44,793 nucleotides of DNA from Caldifarciminota bacterium. GTDB lineage: Bacteria; Hydrothermota; Tepidihabitantia; B3-TA06; JALVRC01. Both the position numbers and the translations under genes were made by a program. Below, piece after piece: positions 24,522 to 33,099 of the stretch (position 1 is its first letter; every line of letters begins with the position of its first letter). Under the pieces are notes generated by a model. The model was not told where the DNA came from. It did no database searches and saw nothing but the letters and a program-made list of their open reading frames with translations. The stretch lies in contig JALVRC010000046.1 in NCBI GenBank assembly GCA_027025255.1, positions 1 to 44,793 on the forward strand, read 5' to 3'.

Positions 24522-27115
24522 ACAGTAGCATACCTCCTTACTATAGACATCAAATCATCCCTTGTGTAAGGCTTTGTCAGAAAATCTTCAGCACCGTAAC
24601 CATAAACTTCAGTCTTATGCTGCAAACCGCTTCGAGCTGAAATTACAACAATATGTATATTCCTTGCCCATGAAATATTCCTTACGGCTTTTATAAGTTC
24701 AATTCCATTCATAACAGGCATCTCCAGATCAGTAATTACAAGATTATATTTTTTGTTCTTTATCTTTTGTAAAGCTTCTCTCCCATCAGAAGCAGTTTCT
24801 ACAGAATATTTTTCCTTTAAAAGCATTCTTGAAATAAAACGCCTAACACTTGGAGAATCATCCACAACAAGTATATCGCCCTTCTGTGAAGGTTCATCCA
24901 ATTCTTTGATATTTTCCTCGTCATAAGGAGAAACTTCTTTCTTAACCTGAATCTCTTTAATCTTTTCAAGACTTACAAGCCTTACAGGATTAAGAATTAA
25001 TACAACTCTTCCGGTACCACTTATAGTAGCACCTGAAAAATACTTTATCCTGCTAACTGGCAAAGGCAGGTATTTAATAAGTATTTGCTCCCTTTCAAGA
25101 ATATTATCCACTTTTATCCCAACTTTCCCCTCAGGATACCGAACAACTATAATAAAGCCTCTCTTACCATTCTTCTGTGAAGAATCTATCTTAAGGATAT
25201 CTGATAACCCTACAAATGGGATCAAAACATCCCTTAACCTGAAATAATGCAATCCAGCAATTTTACTAATTTTATCCTCACTAAATTCTTCCACTCGTAC
25301 AATTGACGAAATAGGGAAAAGAAATATCTGATTCCCTTCCTTTACATAAACTGCTTCACTAATACCTATTGTTATAGGAAAGCTCAAAATAATACGAATC
25401 CCTTCATTCGTTTTTGATTCTACATCTATACTTCCATTTAGCTCCTCAACAGTATTTTTCACAATATCAAGACCAACACCTCTACCTGAATAAAAACCAG
25501 CTTTATCCATTGTTGTAAATCCAGGATTAAATAAAAACTGGATTAGCTCATCGTGAGAAACCCTGCTCTCTGGAGCTAAAAGCCCTTCCTCTACTGCTTT
25601 GTCCTTTATAACATCATAATCGAGCCCTCTTCCGTCATCATTAATCTCAAGTACTACCCTGTTTATGGTAGAATAAGCAAGCAATGTAATATTCCCTATC
25701 GCTGGTTTACCTTTTTCTATTCTGTTTTCTTTAGTCTCTATTCCATGCTCTACTGCATTTTTTAAAAGATGAAGGAAAGGATCTATCATCTTATTTATAA
25801 TTCTTTTATCAATTAACGTCTCTTCGCCTTTTATTATAATATTTACCTTTTTCCCCAGTCTGTCAGCCATATCACGAATTACACGCTTGAAGCGTCCAAA
25901 TAACTGAATCACCGGGACCATCCTTATATGAAGAACCTCCTCCTGCAGCTTATTAACCAATAGTGAATATCTATTAGTCTCTTCTTCTACTACATGTAAC
26001 TTATTTTCAAAAGATGCAGTATAATCTTTAAGCCCTATAATAACATTATTCAGCCTTCTCTCAAGATTATCATAACGTGAAAAAGTTGCAAGTTCTGCAG
26101 GAGAAAGAGAACTTTTATAAAGGGTAAGTTCCCCCTTAAGGATTTCAAAACCTCTATATATTTCCATTATCTGTTTTAACAATCTTTCAACATCATTACC
26201 AAGGTTAAACAATTTACCGAATTTATTTAAAAGAAGGGATTTATTAATATTCAGCTCTGAAGAAAGGTTTAAAAGGCTGTCAAGCCTATCAAGAGGAATT
26301 CGTATATCCTTCTCTCTTACGCTTTCTACTGAAGGTTCCTCCTCTAACTGGCCGATATCCATTTCTGTCGTTTTAATATGTTCTTTAATACGCTCTAATG
26401 CTCCTATTATTTCTTGTTTAACAATACCTGTATCAAGACCATCCCTCTTTATTCTATCAATCATTCCTCTAATTAAATCAATTCCAGTAAATACTGTATT
26501 AAAATCTTCCTTAGAAAGTTGTAATTCGCCTTTCTCCATAGCTTCAAAAATATCTTCTAAAAGATGAGCCACAGAAGAAAGCTCCATAAACCCCAGCATA
26601 GCTGCTGAGCCTTTAATGGTATGTGCAATCCTCATTAATGAATGAAGATCCTCTTTTTGAAGATTATTCTCAATATCTACAATAATACTGTCAAGCTCGT
26701 TAAGATGCTCTCTTACTTCCTCCATAAATATTTCGAGTAGTTCTGAATCAATACCTTCATCCTCTTTTTCTTCTTCCATTTTTTTCTCTGTCTTTTCCTC
26801 TTTTGATACTTCCCCTTCCTTTATACCTTCAGAAACGTGTTTAAGTGGTTGAACTAACTTATTCTTAGTATCTTCTATGCTTTCAACAGTTCTTATCGTA
26901 TTTTTCAATATTTCTTTTGCCCTATCCTTTTCATTGTTGAGCAAATATTTATTAACTTCAAGTAATACATTGGTAATTTCACTGTCAAAACTATCTTTAA
27001 AACCATCTATAATAGCTAATAAAATAGAAGATATTGTTTCTTTATCAAAACCCTTTTCATCAATTAAATGAATAAGATCCTTTAATTGTATTAAAAATTC
27101 AGCTCTCTCAGTCAT
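24518..27115 (-). CDS. cheA: Hybrid chemotaxis histidine kinase CheA with C-terminal receiver
   Basis: 865 residues. Order: a helical N-terminal region (1-120, with an acidic/lysine linker and no HPt motif), an HPt domain with His165 in RIAHTIKGSAAMLGF, linker and dimerisation helices (about 270-430), HATPase (LKNAVEHGIE, INDDGRGLD, GFTTMDKAGFYSGRGVGLDIV), a CheW-like domain (about 600-730) and a receiver (DDSPSVRRF, VITDLEMPVMNG, ARSG, LTKPYTRDD). It autophosphorylates and passes phosphate to CheY (32734-33099), the PATAN regulator and probably its own receiver, which can act as a phosphate sink. This architecture is typical of Pix/Pil-Chp-type systems. Two bases separate it from the MCP gene. 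Confidence 0.9.
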   Translation of the reverse strand: MTERAEFLIQLKDLIHLIDEKGFDKETISSILLAIIDGFKDSFDSEITNVLLEVNKYLLNNEKDRAKEILKNTIRTVESIEDTKNKLVQPLKHVSEGIKEGEVSKEEKTEKKMEEEKEDEGIDSELLEIFMEEVREHLNELDSIIVDIENNLQKEDLHSLMRIAHTIKGSAAMLGFMELSSVAHLLEDIFEAMEKGELQLSKEDFNTVFTGIDLIRGMIDRIKRDGLDTGIVKQEIIGALERIKEHIKTTEMDIGQLEEEPSVESVREKDIRIPLDRLDSLLNLSSELNINKSLLLNKFGKLFNLGNDVERLLKQIMEIYRGFEILKGELTLYKSSLSPAELATFSRYDNLERRLNNVIIGLKDYTASFENKLHVVEEETNRYSLLVNKLQEEVLHIRMVPVIQLFGRFKRVIRDMADRLGKKVNIIIKGEETLIDKRIINKMIDPFLHLLKNAVEHGIETKENRIEKGKPAIGNITLLAYSTINRVVLEINDDGRGLDYDVIKDKAVEEGLLAPESRVSHDELIQFLFNPGFTTMDKAGFYSGRGVGLDIVKNTVEELNGSIDVESKTNEGIRIILSFPITIGISEAVYVKEGNQIFLFPISSIVRVEEFSEDKISKIAGLHYFRLRDVLIPFVGLSDILKIDSSQKNGKRGFIIVVRYPEGKVGIKVDNILEREQILIKYLPLPVSRIKYFSGATISGTGRVVLILNPVRLVSLEKIKEIQVKKEVSPYDEENIKELDEPSQKGDILVVDDSPSVRRFISRMLLKEKYSVETASDGREALQKIKNKKYNLVITDLEMPVMNGIELIKAVRNISWARNIHIVVISARSGLQHKTEVYGYGAEDFLTKPYTRDDLMSIVRRYATV

Positions 27116-27117
27116 TT

Positions 27118-28854
27118 CTAAAGCTTAAATCTTTCCACGTTCTTTACAAGCTTATCAGCTAAATCTTTTAATTTTTCGGATAATTCAGTTGTCTGTTTAC
27201 TCATATCCATAGCTTTTTCTGATAAAGTTCTAATGTCTCTTGTCTGATCTGCAACCTGTTTAGTAACTTCTGCTTCTTTACGGAATTTATCAGAGGTTTC
27301 TCTGATTTTTTCAGTAGCACGTTTAACAGCTTCAAGGATTTCAACCATAACCTGTCTTGCTTCAGATGCAAATTTGGCACTATCTTCCACCTTTTTTGTT
27401 CCAACATCCATAGTCTCCACTGCTTCTCCTGTCTCAGACTGAATTCCTTTAATCAGGGTAGCAATATCCTTTGCCGCTTTTGAAGAACGTTCTGCTAATT
27501 TCCTTATTTCTTCAGCAATCACAGTAAAGCCTCTACCGGCTTCTCCAGCTCTCGCTGCTTCTGTAGCAGCATTTAACGCAAGTAAATTAGTCTGTCTTGA
27601 AATTTCCTCTATTACTCCTACTATTTCACCGATCTCAATAACAGTTTCTCCAAGCCCTTTAATTTTGACAGCGGTTTCTTCTACTATATCACGTATATTT
27701 TCAATTTCCTCAATAGAACGTACAACGTTAGTTGAACCCTTTTCAACAAGAGTAGAGGTCTCCTCTGCTGTTTTTGCAGTATTTTCAGTGTCTTCAGCAA
27801 GAGAAATAATGTCTTTTTCCAGGGCTTCCATCATATTTGAAATACCTTCTACTTTTTTCACCTGTTCAGCTGATAACTCAGTAATTTCTAATCCAGCAGC
27901 TCTAATACTCTTAACCCCTTCATCCATCCCAAAAGCTGTAGTTTTCGTTTCCTTAAACAAACTTCCAAGCTCATCCATCATCATATTGAATGCATCAGCA
28001 ATTGAACCTAACCTATCAGCAGTAACTTCAAGCCTTTTTGTAAAATCACCCATAGCAGCATCTGATATAATCTCCATAAAACGTATTAATCGTTTATTCA
28101 TTGCATCTCTCTCAGCCTCTGTTTCCACAAAACCCTTCATTTTTTCCATTGTTTCATTCAATGTACGAGCTAAGAACCCTATCTCATCCTCTCCTTCAAC
28201 CTGAGCTTTAACATCAAGATTTCCTCTTCCCATCTCCTCTGCTACCTCAATTGTTTTTGTCAAAGGCTCAATAGTATAATTGGCTACAAGATATAAAATA
28301 CCCCCTAAGACTACAAGAGCTATTAAAAATATTAAGGATGCGTTTAAGATATAACCTAAAACCAATTTTGCCGGAGGGACAAAAGCACCTACATGAATTA
28401 TTGCTTGTCTTTCGCCAATTGTTACAGGCATTGCAATATCTATTATCCCATTATCAATAGAAATCGCCTCTTTCTTAAGATTCGCTTCGTTTTTAAATGA
28501 TATCTCTTTAAAGCTTGGAGGAATTTTAAACGTATGAGCCAACAAACTACCATTTTTATCTTTTATAACTATATGCCTTATAAGCTTGGGATTATGTCTT
28601 TGAACAGCCTTTATGTGCTTCTCAACCTCATCAATTGTCATCTTATTCTCTTCTATCTCCTTTTTCAAGCTATTAACAGTTGACCTTACAATCTTCTTTC
28701 TGTTATCTAAAAGCTGATTATTGATAGCGAATGAAGAAAAGAATATAATAGTAAACCCAAAAATAGCAAGCACAACTAAAGGAATTAGAAACACCTTTGT
28801 TTTAAAACTTAAATTCGTTATCCATCTTTTTAAAAAATTACTACCTTCTGCCAT
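27118..28854 (-). CDS. Methyl-accepting chemotaxis protein
   Basis: 578 residues. TM1 about 18-38, a periplasmic sensing region about 39-165 (small Cache- or four-helix-like, not assigned), TM2 about 168-192, HAMP to about 245, a second HAMP-like helical stretch to about 300, then the signalling coiled coil. The hairpin tip EEISRQTNLLALNAATEAARAGEAGRGF is well conserved (shown in parts: EISRQTNLLALN, AATEAARAGEAGRGF). There is no CheR-docking pentapeptide at the C-terminus (ends VERFKL). The ribosome-binding site AAAGGAGG lies 9 nt upstream. It is the only complete MCP in the operon and may pair with the two HAMP-terminated receptors at 30064-31813. Confidence 0.9.
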   Translation of the reverse strand: MAEGSNFLKRWITNLSFKTKVFLIPLVVLAIFGFTIIFFSSFAINNQLLDNRKKIVRSTVNSLKKEIEENKMTIDEVEKHIKAVQRHNPKLIRHIVIKDKNGSLLAHTFKIPPSFKEISFKNEANLKKEAISIDNGIIDIAMPVTIGERQAIIHVGAFVPPAKLVLGYILNASLIFLIALVVLGGILYLVANYTIEPLTKTIEVAEEMGRGNLDVKAQVEGEDEIGFLARTLNETMEKMKGFVETEAERDAMNKRLIRFMEIISDAAMGDFTKRLEVTADRLGSIADAFNMMMDELGSLFKETKTTAFGMDEGVKSIRAAGLEITELSAEQVKKVEGISNMMEALEKDIISLAEDTENTAKTAEETSTLVEKGSTNVVRSIEEIENIRDIVEETAVKIKGLGETVIEIGEIVGVIEEISRQTNLLALNAATEAARAGEAGRGFTVIAEEIRKLAERSSKAAKDIATLIKGIQSETGEAVETMDVGTKKVEDSAKFASEARQVMVEILEAVKRATEKIRETSDKFRKEAEVTKQVADQTRDIRTLSEKAMDMSKQTTELSEKLKDLADKLVKNVERFKL

Positions 28855-28872
28855 CTTTCCTCCTTTTAAGAT

Positions 28873-28917
28873 TTCTGCAGTACCTTTGCAAACATAGTTT
28901 GCAAAGGTACTGCAGAA
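28873..28917. repeat. Perfect 21-bp inverted repeat between porin and MCP genes
   Basis: Arms 28873-28893 and 28897-28917 are exact reverse complements (core GCAGTACCTTTGCAAAC) with a 3-nt loop. In the transcript it forms a very stable hairpin starting 6 nt after the porin stop and ending about 12 nt before the MCP ribosome-binding site. There is no T-run on either side, so it is not a typical terminator. Its place after a barrel-protein gene suggests an mRNA-stabilising or processing element that raises porin over downstream genes. Confidence 0.85.
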
Positions 28918-28923
28918 TAATAC

Positions 28924-30054
28924 CTATTTTATACTAAGGCCTACTATTAATTCAGGCCTAAGTATAGTAAACTTATCATAACCCTCATAGGCTTCGTCTG
29001 AATAAGACCTGTTATAGTATCTGAACCTGGTCATAAGCCAGGAAGGACCAACACTCACCTTGTATGCAATAAATCCGTATAAGGTATTCAAACCAACCTT
29101 TGCAGTATCCTGAAACGCATCATTGTAATATGGAACACGACTATACATACCATACTCAAATCCAAAATGGATACTACCAGGACCAACCTTTGGAGACACA
29201 AACCTGAATTTAACGAGCAACCCATTACTCTTTACAAAATCTGATACCGGAACTATATTACTGTCACTCACTTCATACATTGTATATGCAACCTGGAGAT
29301 TGGTCTTTGAACCCCTCAATCCAAGATAAAAATCAGGACCTACTGTCTTCCTGTACGCTATCTTACCGGTAGATGCTCCTAAATCCTCTTCTCCAAACAG
29401 TATCACTGGACCTATCTTAAACGTATTTGTACCTGAACTTATCCTTAATCCAAAATCAAGCATGTCATATCCATATGTTTTAACTGTATCAATCTCTGTT
29501 GAATTATTCCCTAACTCTCCCTTTGTAAGGATAAACGGATTAATCTCAATATTCTTCATAGGCTTGAACCCAAACCACAAACCATCTCCTGAAACATGCT
29601 TATAAACCTTAAAATAATCACCAACTACATTCTTATTCCAGGGATTATAGTGCAGGTCAAAAATACCACTGTTAGGAAGAGGTATCCTACCAACCTTAAA
29701 ACAGAATTTCTCATTCTTGTAAGCAATAAAAAATCTATCAAAGCCAATGTTATATCCTTTTAAAGAATCATTAAGAACTACACAGGCTGCTGGTGTTAAA
29801 AATGTCATTCTCGTTCCCATAATCCAGCCATTCTCATACTTTACATGAACGCAAACATACATAGAGCCTAACACATCAATGTCCATTGATTTCATATCTG
29901 GCAGTCTTAAAGAATCTACATCATTACCATCCTGCATAGTTTTCATTACATCTCTTAATAAAAACCATCCACCACTCTTTATATTTACTTCTGGCTCCGC
30001 AAACAAACCCCCAATAGCCCCCATTATAAGCAAAACCGTTCCTACTACCCTCAT
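28924..30054 (-). CDS. Outer-membrane beta-barrel, porin-like, inside the chemosensory operon
   Basis: 376 residues. A signal peptide (cleavage likely after GGLFA, residue 19) is followed by alternating strands rich in Tyr, Phe, Gly and Trp (KYENGWIMGTRMTFL, KFCFKVGRIPLPNSGIFDL, GLLVKFRFVS, IHFGFEYGMYS), ending ...RPELIVGLSIK. I estimate about 16 strands. FKVGRIPLP resembles the inner-barrel motif of phosphate- or carbohydrate-selective porins, but no family is certain. It lies between receptors and the MCP in one transcript, so it probably admits or binds the ligand that the system senses. The strong hairpin after its stop may stabilise its message. Confidence 0.65.
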   Translation of the reverse strand: MRVVGTVLLIMGAIGGLFAEPEVNIKSGGWFLLRDVMKTMQDGNDVDSLRLPDMKSMDIDVLGSMYVCVHVKYENGWIMGTRMTFLTPAACVVLNDSLKGYNIGFDRFFIAYKNEKFCFKVGRIPLPNSGIFDLHYNPWNKNVVGDYFKVYKHVSGDGLWFGFKPMKNIEINPFILTKGELGNNSTEIDTVKTYGYDMLDFGLRISSGTNTFKIGPVILFGEEDLGASTGKIAYRKTVGPDFYLGLRGSKTNLQVAYTMYEVSDSNIVPVSDFVKSNGLLVKFRFVSPKVGPGSIHFGFEYGMYSRVPYYNDAFQDTAKVGLNTLYGFIAYKVSVGPSWLMTRFRYYNRSYSDEAYEGYDKFTILRPELIVGLSIK

Positions 30055-30063
30055 TTTACCTCC

Positions 30064-30957
30064 TTATTTTTTGTTTTTTATAAGTATTCTTAAAGCCTCT
30101 TCAAGCCTCCTTATCGCCTTTGACAAAAGCCCTATTTCATCATTCTTAAGGTAAACTGGTGCTGGACCAAGTTTATCCATCTCCAATTTACTCATCCTTT
30201 CAACCCTTTTTGTATATGCCACTATAGGACGTGCTATACCAAAAGATAAAATCCATGCAAAAAACAAAGAAAGAATAAGAGCTGCAATAGCCATTATTAG
30301 GAAAAATGAATCTGCTTCTTCTCTTCTTTGTTTAAACTTCTGCATAAGTTTCCCGAAACCCAATCCCATCTCATCCATATATACAGTTAATAAAACCATA
30401 AGACCACCCTTACCAACAGGATAACTTACAAGAAAGGCTTTCTTTGACTCAGCATCATAATATCTTGAAACAGTATCATCAAATGACAAACTTTTAAGTA
30501 TCTTTACTAAGCCTGGAGTTCCTTTAGCTTTCTCTATAATGTTTTTTGTTTCCCAATCTCTATTGGGATGGACAACAACCAATATACTATCATTATCAAT
30601 AAATCTAACAAGATAAGCAAAACCATGCTTTCCCAGTCCTTCTTTAACCCATATATGTTCGTTAACAATTGTCCTTATTGTATCATTAAATGCCTGCTCT
30701 GATATTCTACCACGTTCTTTAGCTATATAGGCTATTTCAATCTCCCTTGCAATGCTTTTAGCAATCGTACTAACTCTTTCAGCCATTAATAACTTTTCAT
30801 TCTTTAAATACTGAGACTGCAAATTTAGCATCATTTTAGGAAACAAAATAAATCTCAATAAAATATAGCCTATTACTAAGAATCCTGCTGTTATTAAGAA
30901 CATAAATAAAAAAACCTTTGTAAATAATGTAATCTTTGGCTTCATATTAACCCCCAA
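30064..30957 (-). CDS. Cache-HAMP membrane receptor without output domain (second of two)
   Basis: 297 residues. TM1 about 13-35, then a long helix and a PAS-like periplasmic fold (about 40-215) with EHIWVKEGLGKHGFAYLVRF, VVHPNRDWETKN and FLVSYPVGKGG, typical of single Cache domains. TM2 is about 218-240, followed by a HAMP domain (PIVAYTKRVERMS ... NDEIGLLSKAIRRLEE) that ends the protein with a basic tail. There is no MCP coiled coil, kinase or cyclase. It overlaps the previous similar gene by 11 nt. Presumably a ligand-sensing partner that acts through HAMP-HAMP contact with the MCP encoded downstream; that is inference. Confidence 0.8.
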   Translation of the reverse strand: MGVNMKPKITLFTKVFLFMFLITAGFLVIGYILLRFILFPKMMLNLQSQYLKNEKLLMAERVSTIAKSIAREIEIAYIAKERGRISEQAFNDTIRTIVNEHIWVKEGLGKHGFAYLVRFIDNDSILVVVHPNRDWETKNIIEKAKGTPGLVKILKSLSFDDTVSRYYDAESKKAFLVSYPVGKGGLMVLLTVYMDEMGLGFGKLMQKFKQRREEADSFFLIMAIAALILSLFFAWILSFGIARPIVAYTKRVERMSKLEMDKLGPAPVYLKNDEIGLLSKAIRRLEEALRILIKNKK

Positions 30958-31813
30958 TAAGCTTTTTGATTGTCTCTTTTAATAATTTAAAAGCCTTTGC
31001 AAGTATACCAATCTCATCCGAGCTTTTAATATCAATATCTACATTAATATCACCTTTACTAAACCTATCAGCAATGCCTGTGAGTTTTTCAATAGGGGTA
31101 ACAATATTCCTTGATATATATATACCAGCTAAAGCTCCTCCAGCTATAAGAATAATCCCTATCACTATCGCAATCATTCTCAAAGAGCTAAATCCTTTTT
31201 TGTTCTGTAGAGATATATCTTCAATAGGTTTTGTAAATTGGTCCAGATAAGCAGTTGAGACAACCATATAGTTCCTGGTACCTGTATACTCACAGACCAT
31301 AAATTTATCCCTTTTTTCACCTGTTTCCTCTTGCCATTTGTAAAAACCTTCTACTCTGTCGTTATGCGGCGTTGCTTTTTTAAAGATTAGCCAGAAGTCA
31401 GGGAGCTTATCCTTAAGCTTATACATGTTAAAACCCTTGCTTAACCTCTTCTGCGGATGCCATTGCATTAAAAGAGAATCCTCTCCAAAATACTCCCATA
31501 CTGCAGTATAACCAGTTTTTAAAACAGGTTGAACAGCAATCTTTCCAAAATATTCATCATTTAACAATTCTTTTGTACTTTTCGGGAAATACGCTAAATA
31601 GTCCCTAATATGAAAACTTACTACTCTATTTGTCATTTCCACATTCCTTATTACATGGGTTTTCAAAAGCTCCTCTTCCATATTAGTTACGCTATCTACC
31701 CAGGGAAAAGCAGTTGATATTAAATAGAAAAGAAAAACACCTGCGGGAAGAACTGGAACTATAGCAAAGGCCCACAGAAATTTTGTTTTTATACTTTTAA
31801 TTTTCTCAGCCAT
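30947..31813 (-). CDS. Cache-HAMP membrane receptor without output domain (first of two)
   Basis: 288 residues. TM1 about 12-34, a periplasmic Cache-type region (about 36-205) with YTAVWEYFGEDSLLMQWHP, FMVCEYTGTRNYMVVSTAYLD, TM2 about 212-232, and HAMP (PIEKLTGIADRFSKGD ... SSDEIGILAKAFKLLKE) up to the C-terminus. As in the next gene, the protein stops where a signalling domain would start. The two proteins share architecture but little sequence, so they may sense different ligands or form a heterodimer. GGAGG precedes the ATG. Confidence 0.8.
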   Translation of the reverse strand: MAEKIKSIKTKFLWAFAIVPVLPAGVFLFYLISTAFPWVDSVTNMEEELLKTHVIRNVEMTNRVVSFHIRDYLAYFPKSTKELLNDEYFGKIAVQPVLKTGYTAVWEYFGEDSLLMQWHPQKRLSKGFNMYKLKDKLPDFWLIFKKATPHNDRVEGFYKWQEETGEKRDKFMVCEYTGTRNYMVVSTAYLDQFTKPIEDISLQNKKGFSSLRMIAIVIGIILIAGGALAGIYISRNIVTPIEKLTGIADRFSKGDINVDIDIKSSDEIGILAKAFKLLKETIKKLIGG

Positions 31814-31822
31814 AATACCTCC

Positions 31823-32320
31823 TTAAAGACTTTTTAAAAATTCTTCTTTTAATTGAGGATCTGCTATCTCCTTTAAAATCAATTCCTTTAATTTTTGAAT
31901 TGCACTTGCAGGAACATTATCTCTTGTTAAAGACATCTCTTTTAATACATTATCAATAATTGCGGCAGCTGCAAACCCAACTGCATTCTTAAGCGCATTT
32001 TCAATCCTTTCTATATTTACATAGTCCATATCTGCTTCACTCAAATTCAAAAGCACTTTTGTACTCGGGATATCAGAATTTATACGAGAAGATTTTATAC
32101 CCTTATCTAACGTATATTGTCCTGTTTCAAACCTTAAGACCTCCTCTATAACACCCCTTCCACATTTGTCTCTAATTTCAGAACATACAATATCACCGTT
32201 ATCAAAATATATCTTATACAAATGCTCCCCCTGCTTTATAAACAAGGAACCAGTAAATCTATCTGTATATAACTTAGTTAATAAATCCCGTAGTTCCTTA
32301 TTACTTTTAAAAAAAGGCAT
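31823..32320 (-). CDS. PATAN/DUF4388-like protein
   Basis: 165 residues, soluble. Residues 1-85 match the PATAN/DUF4388 pattern: LLTKLYTDRFTGSLFIKQG, YKIYFDNGDIVCSE, GRGVIEEVLRFETGQYTL. Residues 95-165 are helical (ALKNAVGFAAAAIIDNVLKE ... IQKLKELILKEIAD), resembling a C-terminal helical module often paired with DUF4388 (DUF8082-like), which I cannot confirm. PATAN domains occur in PatA/PixG regulators of cyanobacteria and bacterial signalling proteins and mediate protein contacts. It lies exactly between cheW (no gap) and the Cache-HAMP receptors; it may link receptors to the response regulator. Confidence 0.65.
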   Translation of the reverse strand: MPFFKSNKELRDLLTKLYTDRFTGSLFIKQGEHLYKIYFDNGDIVCSEIRDKCGRGVIEEVLRFETGQYTLDKGIKSSRINSDIPSTKVLLNLSEADMDYVNIERIENALKNAVGFAAAAIIDNVLKEMSLTRDNVPASAIQKLKELILKEIADPQLKEEFLKSL

Positions 32321-32731
32321 CTATTCTCCTTTCTTTAGATATTCAAATAGATAATCAATATCTAAAACAAGATATACCTGATCTTCTTTATTAAGTATAC
32401 CCTTAAAAAATGGCGCGTCTTCATCAGGAAAAAAATTAGGAAGAGAACCCATATCCTTTTCTTCAAAATTAATAAGACTTCCTACTTCATCAGCCCTCAA
32501 AACCCATCTATCTTTTTTGTGCTCTATAAGTATATACCAGTTTCCCTTTTTATACTTAAGCTGTAAAGGATTACCAACAACAACAATTGTCCCTTCGTAA
32601 TTAATTACTCCATCGACAAAAGAAGGAGCTTGAGGTACAGGAGTAATCTCCGCTTCCTCCAGGATTTTCTCTACTTTATCCACACGCACAAGATAATTCT
32701 CTTCACCAATTTTTAATAGAATATGCTGCAT
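32321..32731 (-). CDS. cheW: Chemotaxis coupling protein CheW
   Basis: 136 residues, one CheW domain: LLKIGEENYLVRVDKVEKIL at the start, ITPVPQAPSFVDGVINYEGTI (the conserved P-x-P-x-V-x-G-x-x-N-x-R-G-like segment), VLRADEVGSLINF and GILNKEDQVYLVLDID near the end. It joins CheA to receptor tips. Two bases separate it from cheY. Corresponds by position to PixI in the Pix operon order. Confidence 0.88.
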   Translation of the reverse strand: MQHILLKIGEENYLVRVDKVEKILEEAEITPVPQAPSFVDGVINYEGTIVVVGNPLQLKYKKGNWYILIEHKKDRWVLRADEVGSLINFEEKDMGSLPNFFPDEDAPFFKGILNKEDQVYLVLDIDYLFEYLKKGE

Positions 32732-32733
32732 AG

Positions 32734-33099
32734 CTATCCAATAATTTTCTTCACTTCTGCCAAAAGAAGCTCTTTATTAACTGGTTTTGTAATATAAGCT
32801 GCTCCACCTATTTTTTTACCCCAGAATTTATCAACATCCTCACCCTTACTTGTAACAAAAATTATGGGGATATTCTTTGTTTCATCATCCTTTTTAAGCT
32901 CTCTTGCAATATTGAATCCATCTATATCAGGAAGTATTACATCAAGCAAAATAAGATCAGGATGTTTCTCAATTGCCGTATTCTTACCTTCTTTTCCGTT
33001 AAAGGCCTCCAGTAAAATTACATCAAATATTTTTAAAAAACTCTTAATCTCCTCCATTTCGGTTTTTGAATCTTCTATAATTAATATTGTTTTACTCAC
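32734..33099 (-). CDS. cheY: Single-domain response regulator, CheY-like
   Basis: 121 residues, one receiver. The acidic pair is in IIEDSK, the phosphoacceptor is Asp53 in LILLDVILPD, the Thr is in IIFVTSKG and the Lys in YITKPVN. There is no output domain, so it should act by protein binding after phosphorylation by CheA. The start overlaps the previous gene as ATGA. Its place (after the PATAN regulator, before cheW) equals that of PixH or PilH. Confidence 0.88.
   Translation of the reverse strand: MSKTILIIEDSKTEMEEIKSFLKIFDVILLEAFNGKEGKNTAIEKHPDLILLDVILPDIDGFNIARELKKDDETKNIPIIFVTSKGEDVDKFWGKKIGGAAYITKPVNKELLLAEVKKIIG

Noticed and set aside
27665..28204. 179-residue plus-strand open frame opposite the MCP gene.
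   Set aside because: Antisense shadow of the highly biased MCP coiled coil; low complexity and no start signals.
28873..28917. The 21-bp inverted repeat as an intrinsic terminator.
   Set aside because: No T-run on either strand; kept as an RNA hairpin of unknown role.
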